A stretch of 64,000 nt of DNA from Thereva unica (taxonomy: Eukaryota; Arthropoda; Insecta; Diptera; Therevidae): positions 241,821,143 through 241,885,142 of the forward strand of contig OX465281.1 in assembly GCA_949987705.1 (NCBI GenBank), written 5' to 3'. Under the pieces are notes generated by a model. The model did not search any database, was not told the origin of the DNA, and was given only the letters and a program-made list of their open reading frames with translations. The translations under genes were made by a program, and so were the position numbers. Positions 11,332 to 20,879 of the stretch are shown piece after piece (position 1 is the stretch's first letter; each line of letters opens with the position of its first letter).

Positions 11332-11563
11332 AATGGCTGCTTTATTTAATTTTCTACTGATTTCTTATATTTTTTTTTTTTTTTAACTTCACATTTCACA
11401 ATTCTTTTCCATTTCTTTTGTTTTTCAAACTTCCATATTTCTATTTTATTTTTCAAATTTTTAAGTTTCCAAAGTATTTCTTACAACTTCATTGGACTAG
11501 ATGACACTTCCATTTTTCTATTTTATATTTCAGTTTTTCTTTGCAAAAAATCTTATTTCTTCA

Positions 11564-11575
11564 CCGGCTGCGCCA
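11564..11575 (-). other. tRNA primer-binding site
   Basis: Directly after the 5' LTR on the - strand the sequence is TGGCGCAGCCGG. TGG pairs with a tRNA CCA end, and TGGCGCAG resembles the tRNA-Ser type site known from elements such as 297 and 17.6. The tRNA identity is inferred. Confidence 0.7.
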
Positions 11576-11726
11576 TGTTGTATTACCGTATTAAAACACG
11601 GAGCTCGTAGCGACACTTCTTTATTGCCTTCAGTCTACATTAATACTGCTTCTTACTCTACTTATATATTATATTTGAGAGTGACACATCTCAAATGCAT
11701 CATTAGTATTACCAGCATATACATCA
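11576..11726 (-). repeat. 5' LTR
   Basis: A 151-base copy of the terminal repeat, upstream of gag on the - strand; it should hold the element's promoter. An AT-rich stretch (TATATATTATATTTG on the plus strand) is a possible TATA region. Confidence 0.93.
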
Positions 11727-11731
11727 TTGGT

Positions 11732-13090
11732 AACCCGATGACCTACTTCCATGAATTAGGTAGCAGTATACGCAGAATACTCCCACCTATCTAAACTGTA
11801 AAAGCGAAGGTTCTACACCACCAACTTCCAGAGTTATAAGTCAAAATATCATTTTTTTTTTTTCACAGAAAAACTATTTCGAATATACATACATATGTAT
11901 ATGCCTTCGGGAAGGAAGAAACAGGAGCTATGGGTATTAAAAACCATACAGCATCTGTTGACGGGCGCGTTCCTTGCGTAATCGGTGCGGTGTGGATATT
12001 CCCTAAGTAGTTTAGTGTGTCGTGTGTGTCGGACTACATCATTGAACTTGATTCTGTCCGACAGAAACTGCACTTTAAGCTTTCCACTTAGGACGTCAAA
12101 AGCAACGCAAGATATGAGCAGCTTAAAGATATAAAATAATCATATCCCCTAATTCGCAGCTGGTATAGGTTATCAGACCGTTAATAGATCCTCTGTTGGA
12201 CTATGTGCTTAATATTTTTAGGGGTGATTCCTGAATGTTTTTGGAGAAAAAAATTGTTCTATAGAGGGGGCTATTCCCACTAACCACTAAGATACAGGGT
12301 GTTTACGCAAAGAATATTTATTTAAACTTGAATAACTCCTAGACGAACTCTCGTAGAGCATCGTAATTTTATAAGATATTAAGAACAGGAACTTGACAAA
12401 CTCCGTTTAGAAAATATGTAGGTAATTAAAAAGTGTGATCAAAATCTAAAATATTCTTGGTTTTTTTTTTTTTTAGAAAAATTCCATGTTCGTACCACGT
12501 TGCATCTCTTTTTTTCAGGCTATTCCAATTACCGCCAAAGAATTCAACTACCAATCTGAATACGAATAAAAAGCTAAGAGAAATGACGTATTTCAATTAT
12601 CGTATAACTGATTCAAATATTTCGGAACATTGTCGCAATCCCCCTAAAAATACCCCTAAAAATTTGAATCCCCTAGAAAAACCACATTCAGCCTGTTTTC
12701 CTCAAAGTAAGTGGGAAATCCCAAAGTTTAGTAAAGTTTAAAGTTTAGCAAAGTAAGTAGTATCCCTGACGCAGTCCCCAATATCGAAGGGGATATGGTC
12801 CAAATGACGCCAATGTATCTTGTTATCTTCCTCTTTTTTGGGTCTGATATTGTCATATCTGTTTGTTATTCGCGTTCGACGTGTGCACACATTGATATAC
12901 CATGTAAAAATAATAAAGGTTCTCTCGGTGAAGGGAATCCCATGTACGCAGAGAGCATCATCAAAAACCGGTTTTTTAGTGTTGACGTTATGATCCGTGC
13001 ATGCCAGCTCAATTCTTGTAAAGAGGGAAGACAAGAAATAAGATATGGTATCCTATGGGAAAAGTGGAAAGACATGCTAGTCGGACGACT
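11732..13090. other. Intergenic DNA, no gene supported
   Basis: Several frames of 60-110 codons occur on both strands, overlapping each other, with no domain, signal peptide or repeat that supports coding. No terminal repeats were recognised here. Confidence 0.45.
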
Positions 13091-13095
13091 TAATA

Positions 13096-13152
13096 GGTCA
13101 AACCTACTGACATATAGTATAGTATAGTACTATATGTCAGTGGTCAAACCTA
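13096..13152. repeat. Perfect 14-base hairpin framed by 11-base direct repeats
   Basis: ACTGACATATAGTA (13106-13119) is the exact reverse complement of 13128-13141, with an 8-base TAGTATAG loop. Both sides carry the direct repeat GGTCAAACCTA (13096-13106 and 13142-13152). The inverse word TAGGTTTGGCCTA appears at 13288-13300, so the hairpin may lie at the edge of a small inverted-repeat element of about 200 bases. Confidence 0.6.
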
Positions 13153-13301
13153 AATGGGAAGTGAAGTGAAGTGAAGGTAGGTACCATTGCATATGAATGT
13201 ATAAGAGTGACCAAAATGAAAGTAAGTTGAGGTTGCATCTACTTCAGTGGAAGTAACGTCTACTTCACTTCTGCGATATTTTTCATTTAGGTTTGGCCTA
13301 A

Positions 13302-14105
13302 TGTCTATGCAATAGAGACGGACTGGAAGTTAAACAAAAACTCCGTATAACAAACTGGAAAGAGTTAGAAAGACGTAAAGACTACTGGATGAAGAGATTT
13401 CAATAGATCCGAGTCATACAAGGCCTTAATAGCGCCATTTAAAAAGAAGAGTAAAAAGAATTAAAAGACCCTTGAACAACAACAAACGAATGCCGAAAAG
13501 TTTGAAAGGCTAAAAAGTGTCATTTTCAAGTATAAAAAGCGAAATGAATACCTGAAGAAATCAACCTTATGAGCGCGGCACTGAGTCACAAAATCCAATT
13601 CTAAAGATTACATTCAATCTCGGTTAATGACCGCTTAATGAATCACCTGCTGAATGTCTCACTAGGGCATTGTATTACAACTAACCAAAATAACAACGAA
13701 AAATCTACAAAGAAAAAATATTTGCACCTTTTGACCTTATTTACAAAATAAGTGACAAACTCGTTTGGCGAATCGAAAATTAAATCGTAACTTCTTGTTA
13801 AGATGACAAGATAAAGTCGTAAAAAAATAAAATTTTAGAAAATTAAAACTTTATTTCTTTAGTAATTAATTCAGTCGGAGAATGCAGCACAATCAAACGA
13901 AATTTTGAATTTGCATTATATTTTTTTGTGTAAGGATGCAGAACACCGTTAAAGGATTAACTTATATGTCAAAATATTTTATAGTGTTGTTAGAAGACAA
14001 TGGTTGACAAGTAGGAGGTCGTTTTTATTGGGATTAGACAAAAGAAAATTAAACAGAAATTAAGTTATAAATATGGAAAGAACGTCTTCAAGTCTTTCAA
14101 CTCCA
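13302..14105. other. AT-rich spacer before the first cuticle gene
   Basis: No coding region or repeat boundary recognised; it leads into the 3' end of the - strand cuticle gene. Confidence 0.45.
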
Positions 14106-14110
14106 TCGTG

Positions 14111-14116
14111 TTTATT
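14111..14116 (-). terminator. Poly(A) signal of cuticle gene 1
   Basis: TTTATT on the plus strand is AATAAA on the gene strand, about 91 bases after the stop. The adjoining AAGTCTTTCAACTCCATCGTG (14090-14110) is a diverged version of the 3' block shared by the other cuticle genes. Confidence 0.65.
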
Positions 14117-14206
14117 TCGAATTGCGACATAACATAATAATACAATAGTTTACACATTAAAGAACTAGAACTAAAATTGTGGAATTTGGCCTTTTGTTAA
14201 TCCACT

Positions 14207-14590
14207 TTAATAATCCGAGTTCGGCGGCAGCATTCCATTTGCTTTTGCCGCCTTACTGATGATCGCCGGAATACCATCGCCTTCGGAATAGAACCCATGA
14301 TCGTCGGATGTGTAGTTGATCACCACCAGTTTGTTGTTGGGATCGTAATACTTGTAGCTGCCTTTAACAGCCACATAGGCTTGATCCGTGCCAGGATTCA
14401 TTACGACACCTTCTTCTGTCCTTTCGGACATATCCTCGCCTTCATAGTGGAACTTGTAGGATCCATCCAGCTCAGCGGTGTATTCCGACACCTTAATCCC
14501 AGGTGGTGGTAATTTCTCATCCTTGTCACCTGGCCGTGCAAGGACAATTGCGAATACTGTGCAGAAGATGACTACTAAGGCTGACTTCAT
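14207..14590 (-). CDS. RR-1 cuticle protein 1 (larval-cuticle-protein-like)
   Basis: A 127-residue secreted protein of the CPR family, which binds chitin in the exoskeleton. Residues 1-19 are the signal peptide (cleavage near VLA/RP). A chitin-binding 4 / Rebers-Riddiford domain follows at about 43-108, with GSYKFHYEG, a tandem-like GSYKYYDP (77-84) and NYTSDDHGFYSEGDGIP (92-108). The tail ends in LPPNSDY. Length and domain match small larval cuticle proteins of the Lcp65A type. The frame has no intron and starts at the ATG nearest the promoter. It is the most divergent of the five paralogues here: it has an extra proline-rich segment (28-30), and its leader differs from the TATCAGAAG type of the others. 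Expression in moulting epidermis is inferred from the family. Confidence 0.93.
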   Translation of the reverse strand: MKSALVVIFCTVFAIVLARPGDKDEKLPPPGIKVSEYTAELDGSYKFHYEGEDMSERTEEGVVMNPGTDQAYVAVKGSYKYYDPNNKLVVINYTSDDHGFYSEGDGIPAIISKAAKANGMLPPNSDY

Positions 14591-14601
14591 TGTTACCTCT
14601 G

Positions 14602-14633
14602 TGAACTGAATTCGTTTGGCTGAAGGTTTTTAT
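14602..14633 (-). promoter_or_regulatory. Core promoter of cuticle gene 1
   Basis: TATAAAA on the gene strand (plus-strand 14627-14633) lies about 31 bases before a TCA initiator (14602-14604, in TTCACAGAG) and 43 bases before the ATG. A second TCAGTT match lies 5 bases closer to the TATA box. Confidence 0.65.
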
Positions 14634-14639
14634 AGTGAC

Positions 14640-15868
14640 GATCGAGCTGAACGATGATTTTCTGGAGTGATTCCTGCAATTACGTCTTTTGGAATGTTCT
14701 TTCTTCGGGACAATCAATAAATAACACCAGGACAATTTTAATAAATAAATATTAACAAGGATAAAACTCCATTTGAATGCAGATCACCAAGTAATCATTA
14801 TTAATTTTGCAGAGTTTACAGGGAGCTTAAAGCATTTTGCGATAAAATATTGTCGGGACTCTTTTGAATTATACACATTTCTTAAAAAATTTCCCCCGAG
14901 ATCTCCTTAATATTTCTCCATCTCCATCTTCATTTTATTATTATTTATTTATCAACTCAAATTTCATTAATTCAACCAAAAAAAATATACACGAACGCAA
15001 ATTTCTTACGTTTTACTAATCTGCTGTTCATCAATTTTGTTTCTTCTCATTTTTAAACAAATCAAAAAAAATAATGTTTTATCTGAATAATAAATGAGAC
15101 ATTTTTTTCGATAAGTTACTGCTTACCCAAAAGTCTTTTACGATATCATTATAGAATTTCGAGAAAACCAGACTGTGAGACTGGGAAATGCATCTTGCCC
15201 GCGCAGCTTTAAACTAGTTCTTCTGCTTAAAAACAAACTGGAATATATTTTTTTTAATTTTTGAGTGTGGTGAGTATATTTCAGATCTTATAAAAAAATT
15301 CGCTTAGTCACTTTCTGATTTTGTTGATAAATTAATGAATTTTTAGTGGAATGTTATATGAGAACAGAATTTAAAAAAAAAACGAGTGAAATTTTGAATT
15401 TTGTTCGCCGTTTTTGCAAAAGATGGCGCGCAGAAACGTTTCATATAATGCATGAACAAAAAAAAATCCAAAAGATGGATATAACCGGTCTTAAAATTTC
15501 TGTTCGAAAATACAGAAAAACTTTGTAATGCATGTGATTTGCTTAGAAATTATTTTAGATACACAAGTATGTTTCCCATTTCAGCTAAAGATTGTTCGTA
15601 ATGACCTTAGTAAGTAGAGGCACTGATTTTAACCGACTTTAACAAAAGTTCAACTAATGGTAGTTGACAGAGCATTACAAAACAGTGGAAGGCATAATGG
15701 CTTCCAAATCAACCTCTCTCAATTTCTAAGGAGTCATATCCGATTGGGCGTTGTCATGGTAGAATTTTCTTTACTTACTTACTTTATTCGGCTCCCAGTA
15801 AGTCGAAACAACTTCCTCCATTGGTCCCGAATTCGAGACGCTGTTATCCAGTTTGTCGTCCCTAACCC
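14640..15868. other. AT-rich intergenic DNA, no gene seen
   Basis: This holds the upstream region of cuticle gene 1. TTTAAACTAGTTCTTCTGC near 15210 resembles words found upstream of the other cuticle genes (TTTTAAACCAGTT near 34.84 and 54.28 kb), but the match is weak. No frame is supported. Confidence 0.4.
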
Positions 15869-15872
15869 TTAA

Positions 15873-16310
15873 GGGGGCCTCGGTAGTCTAGAGGTAAGGC
15901 GCATGACTACTATCCCAGAGGCCCCGGGTACGAATTCCGGCCAGAGCCCCTTCGTCTATCGCCTTTTCCATTTTCCCACCTACATAACTTTCCTTCTTTC
16001 TTTTTCCCTCTTTACATTCCTGATTCCCTGACCGCTCTACCAAAGCGCATTTCATCGGTTGGTTGATGAGATTCAACTGGTTTCAGGAGGAATAACACTC
16101 CGGCGAGTTGTTTCTCGATGCCCCGATGTCAAAGTCGCGATAATAATGGTTGGGAGTAGGTGAGCTAAAAATACATATATCGCGGGAAGGTTGTGGCAGT
16201 TCCTTCCTCCCCGACTAGAACTGCTGTTCCACATTGCACTCTACAAGAAGAAAATAGATTGTCAACGGTATAAAGGGCCTTTCCTGAGACTCTAGTCCTC
16301 CACATAAAAA
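15873..16310 (+). mobile_element. tRNA-derived SINE, older copy
   Basis: The head GGCCTCGGTAGTCTAGAGGTAAGGC and the later GGTACGAATTCCGG are degraded A and B boxes of a tRNA-like promoter. The body matches the younger SINE at 28.8-29.35 kb throughout, including ATCGGTTGGTTGA, AGGAGGAATAACACTCC, a TATCGCGG block and AATAGATTGTC. It ends CTCCACATAAAAA. Mutated boxes and indels show it is older. Confidence 0.75.
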
Positions 16311-18248
16311 CCTCTGATATTCTACACCTTCTTCCAAGAGGAAGTTTGGTTAAGTTCACTATCACGTTCCAAAAATCTAAAGCCATAACCTTTTCCAAAT
16401 AAGTTGCTCTTCAATCATATCCATCAGGAAACAAACGCCTATTGGAGTTTAGCAACATTTTTTGGTATTATGATTTTAATTTCGCGTTGCTACTTCCAAA
16501 ACTCGTCTTTATTTGGACTATAGATTTGTGTTCCCTACCATAAGGACGAATTTAATTGACCGCAAGGATTGGAGAGGCGTGGGGAAGTTGGAAAGATAAG
16601 GCGGACTTTTAGTACGGAGAATTTTATGCAGGAGGCCCAATGCCATAACAACAATAAAGCGAAAAAAGACGCAACTTAGCCAGGAATTCTGCACACTAGA
16701 CACATGATCAGACCTCCGCATGTGAAAAATAAACCTTAAACAATCATTAAAAACGACTTAAAGGCGCTGACGGCAGGGTGAATTAAAGGATATGTATACA
16801 AGGAAACCATAGAGGAAATGTGGCAGAACGAGGGACTTAACGAGCTTGAGCCGAATAAATGACGATAAAAGACCCAGCCAGAGTTTGCGTAATGTGCCTT
16901 AGATCTTGGAGATCATAAGTGAAACATGTTTGCAACTGGATAGTTTGAAATTACAACAATATCAAAGATTATTTATACAGTAGGAAGGGGAGTATTATCA
17001 CGAAAGAGAGATGGAATGTTGTCAGTGTGCGAAGAGCGACGACTAAGAAATAGTACTTACTGATTTATTAGAACTGAGTTTAAGGAAATTAGGAGAGCAC
17101 CATTCATTAAGTTGAGATAAAGTACTATTGAATTCAGAAATATAGGACATGAAGTATACAGCTGGAGATCATCAGCATATAAATGAAAGGAGGAGTGATG
17201 GATAACAGAGGGAAAATCATTGACATATAGCGAAAAGAGAAGAGGGCCAAGTATTGAACTTTGCGGAACTCCCAGAGACACAGGTAGAAACGAGGATTCA
17301 ACATTGTTATGGCGAACACATTAAAGTCGATTAGAGAGAAGAGAGTAGAATAGTCGAATAACAGAGAAAGAAAAGTGGTAGAGTTGGGCAAGTTTGGAAA
17401 GTTTGGAGTCTGTCGCGAAATCGAAAGCCTTAGAGAAATCCAGAAAAACCAATATCGCAATATCACCCTTGACGATCGCAGAGCGCAGATCAGTCGTTAC
17501 CTTTAATACAGCTGTTTCATAACAATGGGATCTAAGAAAGCCGGATTGGAATTTATAGATGAGGTTATTAGACTCAAGATGTTTCAATTCTTGGGTATAA
17601 AGAACTTGTTCAAAGCCTTTGGCAAGGAGTGCAAGAATACTGATAGGACAGTCAGCAGGAGAGGATTTTTTAAGTAAGGGAATTTTTTTGGCTTTCTTCC
17701 AAAGCGAGGGAGCTTGAATGTTGTGAGTTTCCACGATTAGTGGCGAGAATAGGTTAAGAAAACGGGGGGGGGGAGTTCATCACAGTCTATGCTATTGGAA
17801 GAAATGGAAAGCAATATCACAAGGACTTCAAGCGAGCCGACACAGCGGAAGTTAAAACCATCAGAACAAAGCGAATCAAGGCAAAAACACTAAAAAAGGT
17901 GATGGATACAGAAGCAAGGGTAGACTGAATGAAAAAAGCATCGAGCAGGTTTACATTACCTTCATACGGGATTAACCCAGAGTTTTTTAGAATTTAGAAT
18001 AGGGCCAAGCTTACGGGAATAGTAATCACGTTTCAACGATTTAATCTTGTTATTAATGAGGCTGCGAATCAGTTTTGCAGCCATTGCGGTAACTAAGAAT
18101 CCTAGGCCTGCGATAGCTTCCATACAAGAGCTCCCGCAGAATTATCAAGTCACAGACTTCACGAGTGAGCCAAGGACAAGGAGAGGAAGGACTACATGTT
18201 CTTGTAACTAGTGATGAGCAAACGCAAGAACAAGACAAGACTAATCTA

Positions 18249-18440
18249 GTCTTGTTCTTGTCTTGTTCTTGTTCAGTCTGTCTTGTTCTTGTTCTTGCAA
18301 GCATAGCTAAGTCTTGTTCTTGTTCTTGCAAACATACCTAAGTCTTGTTTTTGTTCTTGCAAATATACCTAAGGCTTGTTCTTGTTCTTGTTCTTGCAAA
18401 TATACCTAAGGCTTGTTCTTGTTCTTACTAAATGTGCAAG
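18249..18440 (+). repeat. Left subterminal tandem array
   Basis: Four to five units of about 30-40 bases, each with two or three TCTTGTTCTTG words followed by CAAGCATAGCTAAG or CAAATATACCTAAG. The same unit recurs in the same orientation at 19664-19760. Confidence 0.8.
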
Positions 18441-19663
18441 ACCAAGACAAGGCAAGACAAAACTGCAAGGCCAAGGTATTTTCTCGCATGTAGTAGGTAT
18501 TGTATGTTGATTTTATAAAATGGTTATTGAAAAAAACCTAGACTTTAATAAAAAAATTATATCCAAACAACAAAATGCAAAAAATTGATTTTAAAACTAT
18601 TATAATTTTAGCGTCAGTCAGTCAGCGTCAAAAGTTTGTATACACCGAAAATTTACTACCTTTGAGGTGAGAATTCCACGTGGCTTTTTTATTAAACAAA
18701 TCAGTTTCACGACTGCTCTTGGTGACGTTATTATGTTTGCGCCCCTGAAAAATTACATAAAATTCATATGGGAACAAGTTAGGCGTAGACATTTTTCTGT
18801 CAAGTGTGTAAGCAACAAATTACAACGGAAATATTTTGAAGCAAAAGTAAACCAGTATTATACCCATTACTTATTATAAAAAATTAGGTTGTTCAAGTAT
18901 GATTCATTAAAGAAGAAATGTCGTGTATGGGCACAAAAAATTATTAAATCCCTTTACAGCAATACAAAAACTGGCCCACGCTCCTGTCGTTCTTACGATG
19001 CGATGTAACCAATGTGGAGGCCTTGAAAATATTACATACATTGAGAAAAGTCCGAGTTTCCTTGCCATCCAAAAAGCAAAAGAGGTTACTCAAAAAAGAA
19101 TTTTTTTAGAGCATTTTTTCTTTTCTAATAAACTACTTAAACTACTGAATACTACAGATTCTTCTTTCTAAATCCATTCTGATTCGATTAATGCTGTTAA
19201 GAATTACCAACAATTATTTCTTCCTTTTTTGTGTATCACGGGATTGGTTTTTTCCTAAAGTCGGTTTTTTAAACTTTTTTTTTATGTTAATATAATATGA
19301 GGAATCTTCATTTTTGTATGGATTTAACAGAAGAAGGACTAGTTTCCTAAACACCAGAAATTGAATTAAAGTAACAAACCACCCAATTGGATAAAAAAAG
19401 AGTAGGCAGTGTGGAATATCTACCTAAATCTTTTTGGAAAAGTTTGCTTCGAAATGCAAAAATATTGATTCTGAATCTCGTTGACATGCAAAGTCATTAT
19501 GTACTTATGTACAAATGCTTTTACAATTATCATACTAAATATAAGTATACAAATATACATGTATCTATAATAATTACTTGAGCATAATAATCAATTTTAT
19601 GTTTTTTGTTTTTAATAGAATGAATTTAGGTGGAATTTTTGCAAGAATCTTGCAAGAAATCTT

Positions 19664-19760
19664 GCTCTGGGTCTTGTTCTTGCACAGTTAGTCTTGTTCT
19701 TGTTCTTGCAAGCATAACTAAGTCTTGTTCTTGTTCTTGTTCTTGCAAAATATGCAAGAA
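19664..19760 (+). repeat. Right subterminal tandem array
   Basis: About two and a half units of the TCTTGTTCTTG...CAAGCATAACTAAG repeat, followed by inverted CAAGAACAAGAC copies and the terminal repeat. Confidence 0.8.
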
Positions 19761-19938
19761 CAAGACAAGACTGCAAGAACAAGACCACTTTTGCTCATCA
19801 CTACTTGTAACAAGGGGTACATATTGATCGTCATAAGCAGATATCGTCAAGATATCGACTTTGGTGTCAACAGAAGATAACACCCCAGGGCATAGAAGAT
19901 GCGACTTCAGAAAGCAGATCTGAATTATCATTACTATT

Positions 19939-20484
19939 CTTCTTCTTCTTCTTTGTGCCCCTTTAATCCCTCATGGGACATAGGGCGGAAACAGTTGCCC
20001 TCCAGCGGACTCTGTTTTGCGCGACAGCTCTCAGCTCTGACCAGGATCTCCCAGTTGTTGCGGCCTCTGCTAGTAGGGTCCTCCTCCACGTTGTTCTAGG
20101 TCTTCCAACTCGACGGGATCCTTGCGGGTTCCAGTCAAGGGCCTGTTTGGCTAGGTTTTCGTTATCGCGTCGCAAGGTGTGGCCAACCCAATTCCATTTC
20201 CTTCGCCTGATTTGGTCGTCTATCCTTTCTTGGCCGGCACGGCGCCATAGCTCTTCATTTGAAATTCTATCTGGCCAGCGGATTTTTAGGATACGACGCA
20301 GGCATCTGTTGATGAAGACTTGTAGGCGCCCTGTGATGAATTGGGTGACTTTCCATGTTTCGCAACCGTACAAAAGAACTGCCTTAACGTTGGAGTTGAA
20401 CAGCCGCAATTTGGTGTTAGTTGAGATCTCCGTTGATCTCCATATGCGGAACAGGCATGCATATGCGCCTCGTGCTTTATTTAT
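19939..20484 (-). mobile_element. 5'-truncated RTE-like LINE with target duplication
   Basis: It matches the 3' end of the full-length element at 37253-40541 almost base for base; I see two substitutions in about 530 bases. It encodes the C-terminal part (NKARGAYACLFRIWRSTE ... VSALCPMRD). It ends in an AAG-repeat tail on the - strand and is flanked by TTATCATTACTATT at 19925-19938 and 20481-20494; the first bases of the right copy overlap element sequence. Such 5' truncation is the normal outcome of target-primed reverse transcription. Confidence 0.9.
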
Positions 20485-20879
20485 CATTACTATTACCACA
20501 ACAATAAAATGATGAAGGTACGGATCGAGGAAGAAAAGCGAAACGAGAGGAGAGGAATAGAATATCAAGAAAGCTAGGAGGGGGAATTTGATTGCATTTT
20601 AACACTCAATCAAAAGAAGTAGCTGTCAAAACATCAAATTGACATGAGTTTTAGCAGTGCAGAAAAGTTGGGAGTTGATTTAAAACATGTAAATCCAGAG
20701 ATTCAATAAAATGTCTGAGTGTGCACGTGTAATAACTTTCAACAGATCGACATTAAAGTCATCAGCAACAATGATATTCTCATAGCGGCGAGAAAGGCTA
20801 GAGACGCGCTTATGAATAATTTGTACTCAAAGATGTACTCAGATGTCTTTTTCAGAAGTAGTCGTTGAAGTTTCATTCC

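Larger units (their letters stand above)
7105..11731 (-). mobile_element. Complete Ty3/Gypsy-type LTR retrotransposon
   Basis: Two near-identical LTRs (7110-7263 and 11576-11726) begin TG and end CA on the plus strand. A perfect 5-base target duplication TTGGT lies at 7105-7109 and 11727-11731. Reading on the - strand, a tRNA primer site directly abuts the 5' LTR (the 11.6-kb copy), then come one long gag-pol frame, a polypurine tract and the 3' LTR. The LTRs differ by two substitutions and a 3-base indel, implying a recent insertion. No envelope-like frame is present, so it is a retrotransposon rather than an errantivirus. Confidence 0.95.
18209..19803. mobile_element. Non-autonomous hAT with subterminal TCTTGTTCTTG arrays
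   Basis: Perfect 14-base terminal inverted repeats TAGTGATGAGCAAA bound a 1595-base element. An exact 8-base target duplication CTTGTAAC lies at 18201-18208 and 19804-19811. This is the hAT signature. Next to both ends lie arrays of TCTTGTTCTTG units with a spacer like CAAGCATAACTAAG (18249-18440 and 19664-19760), plus inverted CAAGAACAAGAC words beside each terminus. The AT-rich core (frames 18667-18879 and 18923-19171) shows no transposase domain. It inserted into the CR1-like LINE. Subterminal repeats in hAT elements bind transposase; that role here is inferred. Confidence 0.88.
16440..20875 (-). pseudogene. Old CR1-like LINE, split by two later insertions
   Basis: Pieces of one non-LTR element occur in order on the - strand. 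The endonuclease relic is at about 20.60-20.84 kb (ENIIVADDFNVDLL). The linker is at about 18.0-18.2 kb (PWLTREVCDLI..RELLYGSY, then INNKIKSLKRDYYSRKLG). The reverse transcriptase is at 17.06-17.73 kb ([51 protein letters not shown]). The C-terminus is at 16.52-16.72 kb (LLHKILRTKSPPYLSN). Stops and frameshifts separate the pieces. The hAT at 18209-19803 and the RTE fragment at 19939-20484 interrupt it, so it predates both. GVPQSSI has lost the glycine of the usual GVPQGS. Confidence 0.75.
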
